Positions 1 through 10,380 of a stretch of DNA of 64,000 nt are shown in pieces. The DNA comes from Rhododendron vialii (lineage: Eukaryota > Streptophyta > Magnoliopsida > Ericales > Ericaceae). The translations under genes and the position numbers were made by a program. The stretch covers positions 29,176,564-29,240,563 of the forward strand of contig NC_080561.1 in the NCBI RefSeq assembly GCF_030253575.1. The letters are read 5' to 3'. The number at the start of each line of letters is the position of its first letter. Positions within the stretch are counted from its first letter, which is position 1. The notes below the pieces were generated by a model. The model did not search any database. It worked only from the letters and a program-made list of their open reading frames with translations, and had not been told where the DNA came from.

Positions 1-52
1 TGTCATACAAAAAAAATGACCGGAAAGGGCTTCATCCCTCACCGGAACCTGA

Positions 53-88
<36 letters not shown>

Positions 89-113
89 CTCTCTCTCTCT
101 CTCTCTCCAAACT
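1..113. repeat. Truncated foldback-MITE arm (family FB1) followed by (TA)n(CT)n microsatellite
   Basis: Bases 1-53 carry the arm motif AATGACCGGAAAGGGCTTCATC, which recurs in the palindromic elements at 33.7, 38.2, 38.5, 41.4 and 55.3 kb. A TA tract follows, then a CT tract ending near 107. Only one arm end is present because the window cuts the element. Confidence 0.6.
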
Positions 114-924
114 TGAGTTTGTTTAGCTCTGCTGACGCAAAGTCCTCATCTCCTGCTATCGTTTCGAGACTTAAAAGAGTCCCACCGTTGCATACTTATT
201 AAGGGGCACGCGTTTTCGGTTTTGGAAAAAAATTTATTACAATCAAGTTGTTAGCTGTTTTCGGCAGTGAATAACTTGTTGAGAAATATCAAGTTGTTTT
301 CGATAATGAATAAGTTGTAGATGAGTATGCGAGTGAAAAAATAATTGAGAAAGAAATTATTGTTGACAAATTGTTAATAATGTGAACAACGAGCTAAAAT
401 GATCTCCGTTTTTTCATCAAAAACTTAGTAGAAACACCCCTAGTTAAGTGTATGTATAGATTGTTTTGAATAGGGGTAGCATACTGTGTAAGCGTAGCGG
501 TACATACATAGCGGTAGCGGAACTATTGAATGATACGTAGTGGAAATCGGGTGAAGCGATCGTGTAATTTTTAGAATTATTTTTAGCACTCAAAGCACCA
601 ATAGGCAGCCGTAGCGGCTGTAACGATGCGTAACTGAAACTGACCGATACGGGTATTAATTTCGGATAGCACCGATATTTACTCATAAACGAATGCTTCC
701 ATAGTTATCTTCTGAATAATATCTTTGTGGTCTTATTTGTGCATTAATTAACCTAGTTGGAATGTTCCCTTGTAGTGATCATGTCCTTTGCTGTGTGTCC
801 TTTTTAATGATTATCTCATTTCCTTTAACTTGACAAAATTATTTTTTTCGCCAAAAAATAATAATATTTTATACAATCATTATAATTATTAAATAATCAT
901 GAATAACATAACGATGATACTATA
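114..924. other. Non-coding AT-rich stretch, nothing recognised
   Basis: There is no coding run with recognisable similarity and no clear repeat termini. The open frames are short and low in complexity. Confidence 0.5.
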
Positions 925-926
925 TA

Positions 927-1221
927 CTCACTCCGTCCCCTTTTTAATGTCCCTTTTTAATGTCCAGTATTTCATTTTGGGCTGTCCCTTAATAATTGTT
1001 CATTTTGTAAAGTTAGTGGGTAAAAGTGGGTATATTTCCTATTTTGCCCCTAAAAGTAGATTCCTTTTTGAAAAGTTAGTGAGTAAAAATATAATAATGA
1101 TGTCACCATAGAGGGTAAGTAGGGAAAGTGGAGGTAAAAGTTGATGTGAAATGTGTAATGATGATATTTTCTTAATAAGTTGAAGTTACGAAGCGGGACA
1201 CTTAAAAAGGGACGGAGGGAG
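927..1221. mobile_element. Stowaway-like MITE (Tc1/mariner type)
   Basis: The termini are inverted (left CTCACTCCGTCCCC, right GGGACGGAGGGAG) and are flanked on both sides by TA. The 295-bp length, CTCCCTCCGTCC-type ends and TA target duplication are typical of Stowaway. The interior is related, in the opposite orientation, to the MITE at 30852-31123. Confidence 0.85.
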
Positions 1222-1223
1222 TA

Positions 1224-1915
1224 TATATATATGTGCGTGTGTGACACTTTATATAGACCAACCACAACTTGTAAACATTTCTTATGTGTATCTAATTTGC
1301 TACACGCATCTTATACTTCTTCCTTCCCCAATTAGTTTTTTTTTTTTCCGAATAATTGCACCGATTCGATATCAAAAAATGATATGTATATCTCCTTAAT
1401 TTATCATAAAATCTTTACACCTTTTGATTGGTGAAATATGTTAAAAATTATTCATGTAAATATATTACTATTTTTTATCTGATAGTGAACATGCTTATTT
1501 AACAAAAACAAAAAACAAAAAATTGGTGGAAAAGAAGTACCAAGAGCATAAATAGCATAAATGTGGCGACAAAATACAGATAGTCTATGCCCACCGCTCA
1601 ACATTCACCGTTCTCCCCACTATTCTCAATCTCATCGTCTAAAACTGTTTCGGATAGTCCAGATTTTAAAAAACTCTTAACTCTACTCTTCCCTGAAATA
1701 ATTTTTTTTTAAATTTTAACCATTAATTACCAAAAAGAACAATAAAATATTAAACAATGAATGTTGAGCAGTAAAACAGAATGATGTGGTAGCACTGCCA
1801 AAACAAATACTCCATATTAATATTGACCCACATCCTCACACACAACAGTACCCATCACACGTGCTCTAAATTTGTGAGTATATCCTTCCCTGCCACGTCA
1901 CGCATTCTTGTAACC
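1224..1915. other. 3' flank of the FAF gene, nothing else recognised
   Basis: AT-rich sequence downstream of the minus-strand FAF gene, probably including its 3' UTR and terminator region. No repeat boundary or coding similarity was seen. Confidence 0.45.
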
Positions 1916-2845
1916 TCATCTTATCGTCAAACAATGCTGGCCCCACGCATGCAGATTATGGTGGAGGTTGTGGTGGTGATGGTGGTGGCTCGCCACCTCA
2001 TGACACCGCCCGAAACCGTCTCCGCCACCATTCAGCACCGCCGGAAAAACCCACTTCTCCCTTACCGCCAGCTCCTCTTCTTCCTTAACAATATCTTCAA
2101 TTTTTCCTTCATCCACGTTTTCTTCTTCTTCAATAATAATATTATTATTATCAATATCAACCTTTTCCTCTTCCTCATGATCCTCTTCAACGTCAGCCAC
2201 GTCTCTGACCATATCCAATCTCAACCGTCCATCTTGGCGGGAAGCATGGAGAACCTCCGTCCTGTCAATCTTCACCTCCGTGAGCTCCAACCTCCCGTCT
2301 CTCCTCACCGGCCGGAGGAAAAAACTCGGCCTCCCGTCCCGATTCAACGACGACAACGGAGGCGGGAACTTCCTAGCCTCCACCTCGTCTCTCCTCCCTC
2401 TCGTCCTCTTCCATTTCTTCCGCGCTCCTGCCCTCGATCCCCGCTCTTCGCTCGTAATTCTCTCCATCACCTGATCATCAACCCTCCTCTCATCGGAGCT
2501 CTCGAACCCTAAACTCTCCGTGCACGACATCAGCCCGTTGACGCTCCCTCCGACCTCGTCAAGAAACCCTATCCCGCCGGGGTCTGTTTTCGTGACGGTG
2601 GTGTTGGCCGTTGGAGGAGGTGGCGGCGGTTTAATGGCCGCCGAGTCGACGACATTGGTTGGGTTGTGGGTATTATCAGAGAAAGTGATGAAACCGAGGC
2701 CGGAGACCGATGACGGAATAATCCGGCGGCCGCGGAGGGAGCTTTGCAATTGTTGGTCTAACATTTGGGTTCCATTGTTGTTATTGTTTTCCTTGGCAGA
2801 AAAAGCTAAAAAAGAGTGTACACTTTTGATGCAAAAGTTGAGCAT
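1916..2845 (-). CDS. FANTASTIC FOUR (FAF) family protein, single exon
   Basis: The reading frame has no intron and encodes up to 309 residues. Residues about 158-216 match the plant-specific FAF domain. They begin with a basic KKWKRTRGRR run, then RKFPPPLSSLNRDGR, then two similar DGRL repeats (RRDGRLELTEVKI and RQDGRLRLDMV) separated by about 20 residues. A CTESLGFESSDE segment near residue 108 resembles the conserved motif upstream of this domain in FAF proteins. After the domain comes an acidic Glu/Asp tract (about 219-264) and a His-rich tail (about 287-301). In Arabidopsis, FAF proteins modulate shoot meristem size through the WUSCHEL/CLAVATA circuit; that role is family knowledge only. 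The first Met is at 2845. A second Met at 2764 (MLDQQLQSS) may be the true start, giving 282 residues. A GA-rich tract lies upstream near 2951-2982. The plus-strand frames over this interval are shadows. Confidence 0.82.
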   Translation of the reverse strand: MLNFCIKSVHSFLAFSAKENNNNNGTQMLDQQLQSSLRGRRIIPSSVSGLGFITFSDNTHNPTNVVDSAAIKPPPPPPTANTTVTKTDPGGIGFLDEVGGSVNGLMSCTESLGFESSDERRVDDQVMERITSEERGSRAGARKKWKRTRGRRDEVEARKFPPPLSSLNRDGRPSFFLRPVRRDGRLELTEVKIDRTEVLHASRQDGRLRLDMVRDVADVEEDHEEEEKVDIDNNNIIIEEEENVDEGKIEDIVKEEEELAVREKWVFPAVLNGGGDGFGRCHEVASHHHHHHNLHHNLHAWGQHCLTIR

Positions 2846-3028
2846 AATTTGTTAAGAGATGATGTAAAGATAGGAGGAGGGATGGACATTAGGGTTGCGG
2901 AGAGAATATGGGATGAGGGTATTAATAACATCCTCACACATGAAGATAGGAGGAGAGAGAGAGAGAAGAGAGAGAGAGAGCGTGAGATGAGGGTATATGG
3001 TGGGAAAAGGTGCCAACGTAACCAAGAG

Positions 3029-3276
3029 GGAGAAGTTTTTCAGTGCCACGTGGGCACGGCCACTTGGTGCCGAACACGATCTCGGCCATCCAAACGTATT
3101 TTAGACGATTCAGATTTGTTTGAGTAATTTTTTAATGTTAAGTTACCAAAACATCACCTCAAGTTCAAATAAATCTGAACCATCCAAAACACATTTGGAC
3201 GGTCAAGATACGTGTTCAACATCACATTACCCAACACCACATTACCCGTGCCCACCCGGCACTGAAAAATTTCTCC
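3029..3276. mobile_element. Foldback MITE with 8-bp target duplication
   Basis: Left end GGAGAAGTTTTTCAGTGCC pairs with right end GGCACTGAAAAATTTCTCC. Each end is flanked by the direct repeat ACCAAGAG (3021-3028 and 3277-3284). The interior is partly palindromic (ATTTGGACGGT-type arms). An 8-bp duplication points to a hAT-type or similar transposase. The element sits 5' of the FAF gene, so it could affect its promoter. Confidence 0.78.
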
Positions 3277-3284
3277 ACCAAGAG

Positions 3285-4368
3285 AGCTAGCTGGCTTTGA
3301 TGAGGAGAGGAATCGGTGCCGGGTCCCACGTAAGAGATGGGGGATACTTGTATTTTTAGGCATTGGACTTTGAACCACTATATACCCCCAAAGATTTGCC
3401 TCATATATAACTCTTTCCACTCTTGTTTCCTATCCTCATCCTTTTTTTTTTCTTTCATGTTTTTTTCTTCCTTTTTATTGTGTTTTGGATTAATTTGGAG
3501 GAGATAATCAACTGGGGGAGAGATTATTCGTTGCCCTTTGGGACACTACGTGGCGATGTCTCAGATTTCTCTTCACTATATTTTGTTGAGGGGTCCATAC
3601 ATTTAGTTTCAAATTTTACAAAAATATATAGTTGAGAAGAGGCCTGAGGCACCACGTAAAGGTTCCCCGGGATATTGAATAGTTTTTCCAACTAGTGGAA
3701 GTTTGTGAACATCCCGATGTACTTATATTTTGTACTTTCATAATTCATACATCTTTTTGGACGGTTCATAACCACACACACAAAAAAAAAAAAAACCAAC
3801 AACTATGGGTACACCACATTATAGGGGACCCTTCTCAGAGTTCCACATAAATGACTTTTGGATCCGTTCAATTTATTTAAAACATATTTTTATAAGTTTT
3901 TGTAAAAAAAAATCAGCTCATTCGAAAATTGGTAAGGTCTTGATTGATTTTTATACTTGAGTTTGTAGAAACAAAAGTTGAATGAATTATCAAACCCTTT
4001 CAGCTGGTATAAGAATAAGCTGATTTTTAGTGGAGACTTTTAAAAAAATATTTCTAAACGGTTTTGATCAGTAGTACTGTGGAATCTAAAATGGGTCCCA
4101 TGCAATGTGGTGTGGTATGGTGTACACCATAGTTTGGCTCGGTTAATAATTCAGATATTGAACCCATTTTTTTGCCAGTTGGGAGGAAAAAGGAGAACCA
4201 TTATTTTCCCACTTGACAAATTAAAAAAAAAAAAAAACTATTATTGTCCCATACCCTGAATTGTTGGGAGCATCGATTTCTTATCCATCGTGCACTGAAA
4301 ATTGACAAATTTAAAAAAAGCTATTATTGTCCCATTATACATTGTGGTATTATGAATTCAAAAGATAT
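3285..4368. other. Non-coding stretch, short internal duplication only
   Basis: No gene was recognised. A short AT-rich phrase (ACTATTATTGTCCC next to an A-tract) occurs twice, near 4235 and 4320. The rest is unassigned. Confidence 0.4.
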
Positions 4369-4370
4369 TA

Positions 4371-4613
4371 CTTCCTACATCCCTATTTGTTTGTCCGATC
4401 TCGGATTTCCAACTTATTAAAAAAACCAAATTTGATTCATTGATTTGAAAATTTTCATACATAATCTGATCTATTGATTTGAAGATTTACGTACATGATC
4501 TGATCCATTGATTTGAAAATTTACATAATTTGATCTATTGATTTGGAAATTGGACAATCAATTTAGGACATGTATAAGTTAAACAGGGGACAAACAAATC
4601 GGGACGGATGAAG
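4371..4613. mobile_element. Diverged Stowaway-like MITE
   Basis: Left end CTTCCTACATCCCTATTTG pairs with right end ACAAATCGGGACGGATGAAG, flanked by TA on both sides. The interior carries repeated TTGATTTGAAAATTT phrases. The ends are related to those of 50152-50402. Confidence 0.72.
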
Positions 4614-4615
4614 TA

Positions 4616-5597
4616 TTAGTCATGAGAGGCTTCTAAAACATCGCAGTGTCCCAATTTCCTCGTCGATCGCATATTGGTATACGTATGTTGTTTCTCACAT
4701 AAAAAGGGAAGACTAAAATTGAGCTAAACTTCAATTTCTTTAATAGAAGGATACGAATGTAAGTCCAGGTAAATATGGTACCGTAGGGATCAATAGGTTT
4801 TGAGTTACTTAATTTAAAATTAGTTTTTAGTTTAACTCGATAGGATTTGATTGGAGTTTGATTCAGATTAGGAAGCTCGTAGGGTTTTCAATCTTCCCAA
4901 TTCAAAACTATTTTTGTTTGTGCCAAGAATGAAGTGCATAAAACCTTTTGTATTATGTTCAATGTACAAGGCTTTTGAATTGAATTTGATAATTAATTTA
5001 TCCTAGTACTTGTGGAATAATTAAATTTAATTAACCAGTTAGAATATTGAACTAGGGATGGTGCTGTGCACATTCAAACTGTCCGTCTCGGCAATATTAA
5101 TGGTGCTAGAGTGATTGGTTTGTCTTATGTATGCTAGACCCGGTATAGCTTATGGTACGTGTCAGTAAGCTAAGTAGGTACACAAGTAACGTCCTAGTCA
5201 TTTTCATTGGCATGTTGTCCTATCCATAAATGTTTAAAACATTTTAAAGACGACTATAGACTGTCATGATATGCATTATGCATGGTACGTAGATATCCTT
5301 CTGTACTAGATGAGTATATACTCAAGATGCTAGTCGGATCGCTTACACCGACGATCAAGCGTATGTCTACCGATTGGTAAATTTTTATCCTTTGCGGAGG
5401 AGCTGGTTCTTGGGGATCAAAGAACAGACATGTATTACAGATTTGACAATGGTATGTTGTTGGGTTTGTAGCCCTAGCTTCATGTAGCAAAGGGGCGAAT
5501 GACTACAAAATTTATTGTTAGAAATTCCAATTTGCTAAGTCTAGGCATGTTGGCATGAGATATATGTAGCTATGTTAGACCTTGATCACGGGTGGTG
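4616..5597. other. Unassigned non-coding sequence
   Basis: No coding similarity or repeat termini were seen. It ends where similarity to the second duplicated block (from 44941) begins. Confidence 0.4.
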
Positions 5598-6349
5598 TGA
5601 TCGATATTGATTTTCTACGTCCCGTCTAGTAAAATTAGGCAAATTAATCCTTTCACAAAAGGATCGCGACTTGCAAGAGATTTGGCGTCAAAAACATCAA
5701 AGGAATTGAACTGAAGCCCATAAAAAAATGGTCGCCAAATGATAAAACCTCAACTCAGCACTTGAAAGATCTTGAGTTCAACGATTAAAGTGTATCATGA
5801 CTAATGGCCGGTAATTGCAAGCACTTATGTTAAAAGTTTGACCAAAGGTGGAAAGCGCTTTGGTACATGTAAAATAACAAACGAAAAATCTAAGAGGACC
5901 GACTGCTAGTAAACCGACAGGAATGAGGGACCTGGAGCGGATGATCCGAGCCGTTCAAAAATTAAAAAAAAAAAAAAACCGAGTGGGTTCGTTAGAAATC
6001 AACTCAATCTAATATGTGTAGGTGCTTGATCCAACTTCCATTTTTTCATTTAGCTTTCAGTGACTTGAAGTCTTTGTATTTCTGGAATTCCAAACGAATT
6101 TTATTCTTTGTATTAGCCAAATAAATGCCAACCAAATTAGCCAGGCTTGCCCTAGGTAGGCACTATATATGCATGGTGGAAAGCATACAATTTTATGCTG
6201 TTAGAGACAGATTGAAGAAGGGTTGTGATTCTTGAGTTTACTTTTACAGACTCGATCAATGCAAAAACAAGCTAGCTTCAACCACATGCCCAAAATTCTA
6301 TTTTCAACCTTCGTCCCAGAAAGAACCAAAGTTCTATTGTCAGTCTACT

Positions 6350-6538
6350 GTTAGGGTTCCATTCAAGTGATCTTGATCTGAGACTTATACCCACTTAGGT
6401 GTCTGCTCCATCCTAAGGTTTAAGTTTCGATTCTCTTTGCCAATAATTCTTGGGGCCACCTCACCTAACTGTGGGAAGGGCTGTAGGGATTAGTCTGAGA
6501 TTCACCCAAGCAGGACACCCTACATTACCAAAAAACAA
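6350..6538 (+). repeat. tRNA-derived SINE (Au-SINE-like), copy A
   Basis: It contains a degenerate B-box (GTTTCGATTC) and a 3' half with GGGATTAGTCTGAG...AGGACACC followed by an A-rich tail. This is the layout of plant Au-type SINEs. The sister copy is at 48052-48280, so the insertion predates the block duplication. Confidence 0.6.
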
Positions 6539-6836
6539 AATTCTATTGTCAAACCTTAGTCATACAAAGAACCAATCATTAACCAAAATTCTAATTTCAA
6601 TGAAGCGGAAAGAAATTACCAAGCAAACACATTCTTTTTACATAATTACTCCTATATTATAGTCACACTTTTGATAATATTTCCAAATTAACACACAAAA
6701 ACCAACTTGCATATAATTCCAATGGAACTGATGAGAAGGACATGTAAATATACAATTTCGTGGACTCACTCACTCTTTGTAAGCTTTGCGAGAGTATCAT
6801 GCAAAAGGAGGCTCCGGCATCATCATGTCAGATACA

Positions 6837-7427
6837 TCATCTTTCCCCGGGAGTCAGGTGGGCATACCCGATCCCTCTCCGCGTAGTTGGGAAGAGAACG
6901 AACAGAAAGCTCGACAAAACGCCAGCCCCCAGCGGCAGATTCATCACCAACACATTCTCATCAACTCCAGCTCCAGGGAAAAGGCACCCCTGCACCTCGG
7001 AATCGCTCAGAGCGAAGATCAAGAACACAAACAGCGACATAAAGGCGTGAACGAAGTCGACGCAACTGATTTTATACCTCGCCAGATCCTTCGCTCCCTC
7101 CCTCTCCTCGCCGTCGCAGTTGAAAATGTACAGGCCCTTGAAGGTGGCGATACCGTAGTACAACCTCCCGTTGCAGTCGGTGAAGCTGTCCGTGAAGGAG
7201 GAGAGGAAGCAAAGGTCGGCACAGAACACGATAAGCGATGCGGTGAGGTACTTGTTTGTGATTTGGCAGTCGCCGCCGTTGGAGAATGATGGTAATAGAG
7301 CTTGGAATGCAAGGACCGTGCCTGTTGGGAGAAGGTTTGCCAGGGTGGCGGTGGCGGCTAGGATTTTGTGAAGTAGGCGGCCGTTGGAACCGCGTTTTGC
7401 CGGAGGTGGTGGTGGTGGTTCAGCCAT
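6837..7427 (-). CDS. DUF679 membrane protein (DMP family), copy A
   Basis: A single exon encodes 196 residues. After a Pro-rich N-terminus (MAEPPPPPPAKR) come the DUF679 hallmarks: a first membrane segment at about 20-43 (ANLLPTGTVLAFQ), the NGGDCQITNKYLT loop at 50-62, a second segment at 61-78, and the FTDCNGRLYYGIATFKGLY stretch at 82-100. A third segment lies at 124-141 and a fourth at 163-181, ending LPLGAGVLSSFLF and TTRRGIGY. Length and topology fit the family: about 200 residues and four membrane spans. DMPs act in endomembrane remodelling, and the DMP8/9 clade acts in gamete fusion and haploid induction. I cannot assign this gene to that clade. The ATG at 7427 follows a CT-rich leader almost identical to that of copy B at 49149. 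The copies differ at six residues: I22T, R88K, D105N, G111R, A139T and H190D. Both frames are intact. Confidence 0.92.
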   Translation of the reverse strand: MAEPPPPPPAKRGSNGRLLHKILAATATLANLLPTGTVLAFQALLPSFSNGGDCQITNKYLTASLIVFCADLCFLSSFTDSFTDCNGRLYYGIATFKGLYIFNCDGEEREGAKDLARYKISCVDFVHAFMSLFVFLIFALSDSEVQGCLFPGAGVDENVLVMNLPLGAGVLSSFLFVLFPTTRRGIGYAHLTPGER

Positions 7428-7726
7428 TGAGACAGGGGAGAGAATTTGTTTTGTTCTTGTAGAGAGACAGAGAGGGGTTTGGATTTGTTCTGGGGTTAGT
7501 TATGTTTGTTGGGAGGGTGATGTAATTATGTAACAATGAGGAGAATGAAGGAGAGTTAAACATGTGAACTGTGGAACTTTTTTGAAAGGGGTGTAGTAAG
7601 GGATTGTACAAAACTGCTGCCTAAAATTTTCTGGTATAAGTAACCGAAGAGACGTGAGATTTTGTTGTTTTCAGAGGATACTGAGTTTTGTGAGTACAAG
7701 TTATAAAACCACAAGGTTGAGTATTT

Positions 7727-7885
7727 TTTGATAACCGGATGTCCAGGCCAGCTTGTGAAAACCTTGACTAATTCCGAAATCATGAAGTTAACGACCGGAC
7801 AAGCCTCGAGTAGCCCGAAGGTTTCGAATAATTGGCTTTCGTGAAATTCGAACTTGCGACTCTTGGACATACCGGCTCATTGGGG
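7727..7885 (-). repeat. SINE-like repeat, minus orientation, copy A
   Basis: Read on the minus strand it ends with AATTAGTC...AAGCTGGCCTGGACATCCGGTTATC, the typical 3' module of plant tRNA-derived SINEs. It also carries a degenerate B-box (AAGTTCGAATTTC). The same module occurs at 49445-49610 and 22196-22395. Confidence 0.55.
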
Positions 7886-8107
7886 TTAGTATTGATGAGG
7901 TATTTGTTAATTAATTACCGGACAAACCTTTAGTGGCTTTCTATTGCCTACTTGGCCAAACCTATTGCGGTTAGCATTAATCTATATATTAGTCGAGTGT
8001 TCTTCAATTTTTCCTCTTTAACAGTTTCCTGCTGGCCCGAATACGTAATATTAATCTTGTTTGTAAAGTACTAAGTCTATTAGTATTTTTTTCCTTTCCT
8101 TTTAATA

Positions 8108-8321
8108 CTCTATCTGTCTCAAAATATTTATCTAGTCTGTAAAACAGTATCTTAAAAATTTTATAATTTTTTGCTTGAAGAATTCAAATTTTTTTCAATA
8201 AATTACTAGACATCAATGCGTCTTTTAATTTATAAAAAAAGTTCAAATTTTTTGTTGAAAAAATTACGTAATTTTTAAGACATCGTTTTGCGGACCGTAC
8301 AAACATTATGGGACAGGGGAG
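8108..8321. mobile_element. Stowaway-like MITE
   Basis: Left CTCTATCTGTCTC and right GGGACAGGGGAG ends are flanked by TA at 8106-8107 and 8322-8323. The interior is AT-rich with complementary arms (AAAATTTTATAATTTTTTGC versus AAATTACGTAATTTTT). Confidence 0.65.
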
Positions 8322-8436
8322 TACTAACTAGCAGATGAGTGCATGCAAAATTCTCCCAATTAAAAGGAACTTTAATTTGAAAAGAGACTGAGAGACAATT
8401 CATGTTCTTTGTTGGTATTTGCACATGAACAATAGT

Positions 8437-8653
8437 ACTCTCTCTGTCCCATAATGTTACCCTTTCGGAATTGCATATATATTTCAATCTACAATGTTTT
8501 AGGTGATTTTCCAAACATTGTTTAATAGAACTATTTGAAATCTATCCAACAAAATCCATTTTGCTTTTAAAAACATTGTGAATTAAAGGATACAGACAAT
8601 TTCCCCATATGGCTAGAATAGTGAAAGTGTCCAACTTTTTAGGACAGAGAGAG
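8437..8653. mobile_element. Stowaway-like MITE
   Basis: Inverted ends CTCTCTCTGTCCC and GGACAGAGAGAG are flanked by TA. The 217-bp length is typical of this class. Confidence 0.75.
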
Positions 8654-8999
8654 TATAACGATGTTATGTAGACATTCGCTTAAATGTAGTGATAGAATGG
8701 TACAAACCTGATTCTTTTTAAGCCTGTTCGACTTCCAGCACATAACAGCAACAAACAGAGAGATGAAGGATCAAAGTCCACAAGAAGGGTCTATACAACC
8801 AGATGGCTATAGAGGAATGCAGCCCATAAGCATCCTATCTATATATTCCTCAGCATGCAAAACCCATTTTAGGCATGATATATAGCTACGAAAAACGCTG
8901 ACCCCAGTTGATCATATGCCATACTCCTATCAAGATTCAAAGCCAAAGAAAAGGTTCGACCATACCTGGTATTTTTTTATGTAGCGCGGAGCTATCTGA

Positions 9000-9420
9000 G
9001 GACCAAAATCATTGTTCATGCGATAAAAAGCACATTGGCTTTCACTGAGAATACGAGGCAAGAACTACTGAAGCCTTTTCACCAACACCATGAAAGGAAC
9101 CTTGTAAGGTGAATTGCAGAGACTCGTATAGCAGAGTTTCTCCGTGTTCACATGACACTGAACTTTGGGATAAGCACAAAAGTGGGTGCGGTTGATGCTT
9201 CGATGGAGATGCCCCAAGAATAAAGAAATTCCCTGAAGGAGAAAACCTGCCCCCACGACTTCAGGTCCTGGCGCTTTGCTAGGATGCATGTGAAAAACAG
9301 CTTTTTTAACTTCCCTGAAGGAGATAGATTTAGCTGAAAAACTGTTGGCAGCACTCTAACTTCTATGATAAACACATTGAAGCACTGATTCCAAGTTTTA
9401 GACCACTTCAGAAGTGACAT
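9000..9420 (-). mobile_element. Degenerate L1-type LINE reverse-transcriptase fragment
   Basis: The minus-strand translations recover, spread over different frames, landmarks of the upstream reverse-transcriptase region of plant L1 LINEs. They are HPSKAPGPE (near 9270-9290), THF/VLIPK (near 9170-9180), LCNSPYK, LVKRL and LPRILSESQCAF (near 9025-9065). The order and spacing match the family. The catalytic YADD-type region is absent and the frame is shifted, so this is a short dead fragment. A host gene origin is unlikely given the HPSKAPGP-LCN-YK-SESQ order. Confidence 0.68.
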
Positions 9421-10380
9421 TTTTCTTCATATAGTCACAAGCATTGTCTTCGCTGCCTGCTCTGCTTTCCTCCATGTCCCTGCTCCATCTTCAAGCCCAA
9501 ACCAGGCAATAACGCTGCTCTCTAGAAGATTCGGCATGAGAAAGCCGTGTTCTTATCCCCTACCTTCAATCACTAGGTTGTCTGTCGACTTATTTGGTAA
9601 ATAAACCTACTCAACAATTGTGACATCTAAAACCGTGACAGTATTGTTTCAAACCCGTGTCAGTATTTTGTAGTCTAAATGATAGGAAACTTCACAATTG
9701 TTATTACTCAAATCAAATAACAGATTACATGAAAACCCCTCTCTTTGGTTCTCTCTCTCACTCTGTATCTCCACATGGACCACACCCTATACACTACCTA
9801 TCAATACGTACGTACAAGATTACAACAGAAAACAAGCCATTGAAGGCTACACGTGAAGGTGGGTGAAAGGTGGTTGCCAACACCTCAGGGAATTATCCTC
9901 TGCCTTCAACCGCGTTGTCGCCTTAGTTTGCCAGTAAACCTTCTCATCATATGTGCCGTTTAAATCTCTGTATTCTTATCCTCTGCCTTCAACCGCGTTG
10001 TCGCCTTAGTTTGCCAGTTAACTTTCTCAACATATGTAACTTTCTCAACATATGTTTCGTTTAAATCTCTAAAAGTATTGTTTCAAACTCGTATCAATAT
10101 TTTTCCATTTAAATGAAGCTATCTTTTGCCCGAAAACACTTAAAAACGCCCTTAAACAAACAACAAAAAAATGGCCTTCATTGGTGGCACATTTCGATGA
10201 TCACAATAGCTAAACATAACCACCGAGACTAACACAATTTTAACATCAAGAAAATCATGATGTCGTGAAACCTTCTATGAGGGAAATGAAAACTGCATCT
10301 TACATTTATTCATTTAAATTTCGAGAGATTGTGATGCAGGTACTGTATGGAATATCTCCCTCGTAGTATTCATTGAAGTG

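Noticed and set aside
1823-2512. Long plus-strand open frame opposite the FAF gene
   Set aside because: It is rich in Pro, Arg and Phe as expected from the antisense of the FAF frame, and has no domain. The minus frame has the FAF domain.
6786-7289. Plus-strand open frames over the DMP genes (also 48463-49093)
   Set aside because: They are antisense shadows conserved only because the two DMP copies are nearly identical.
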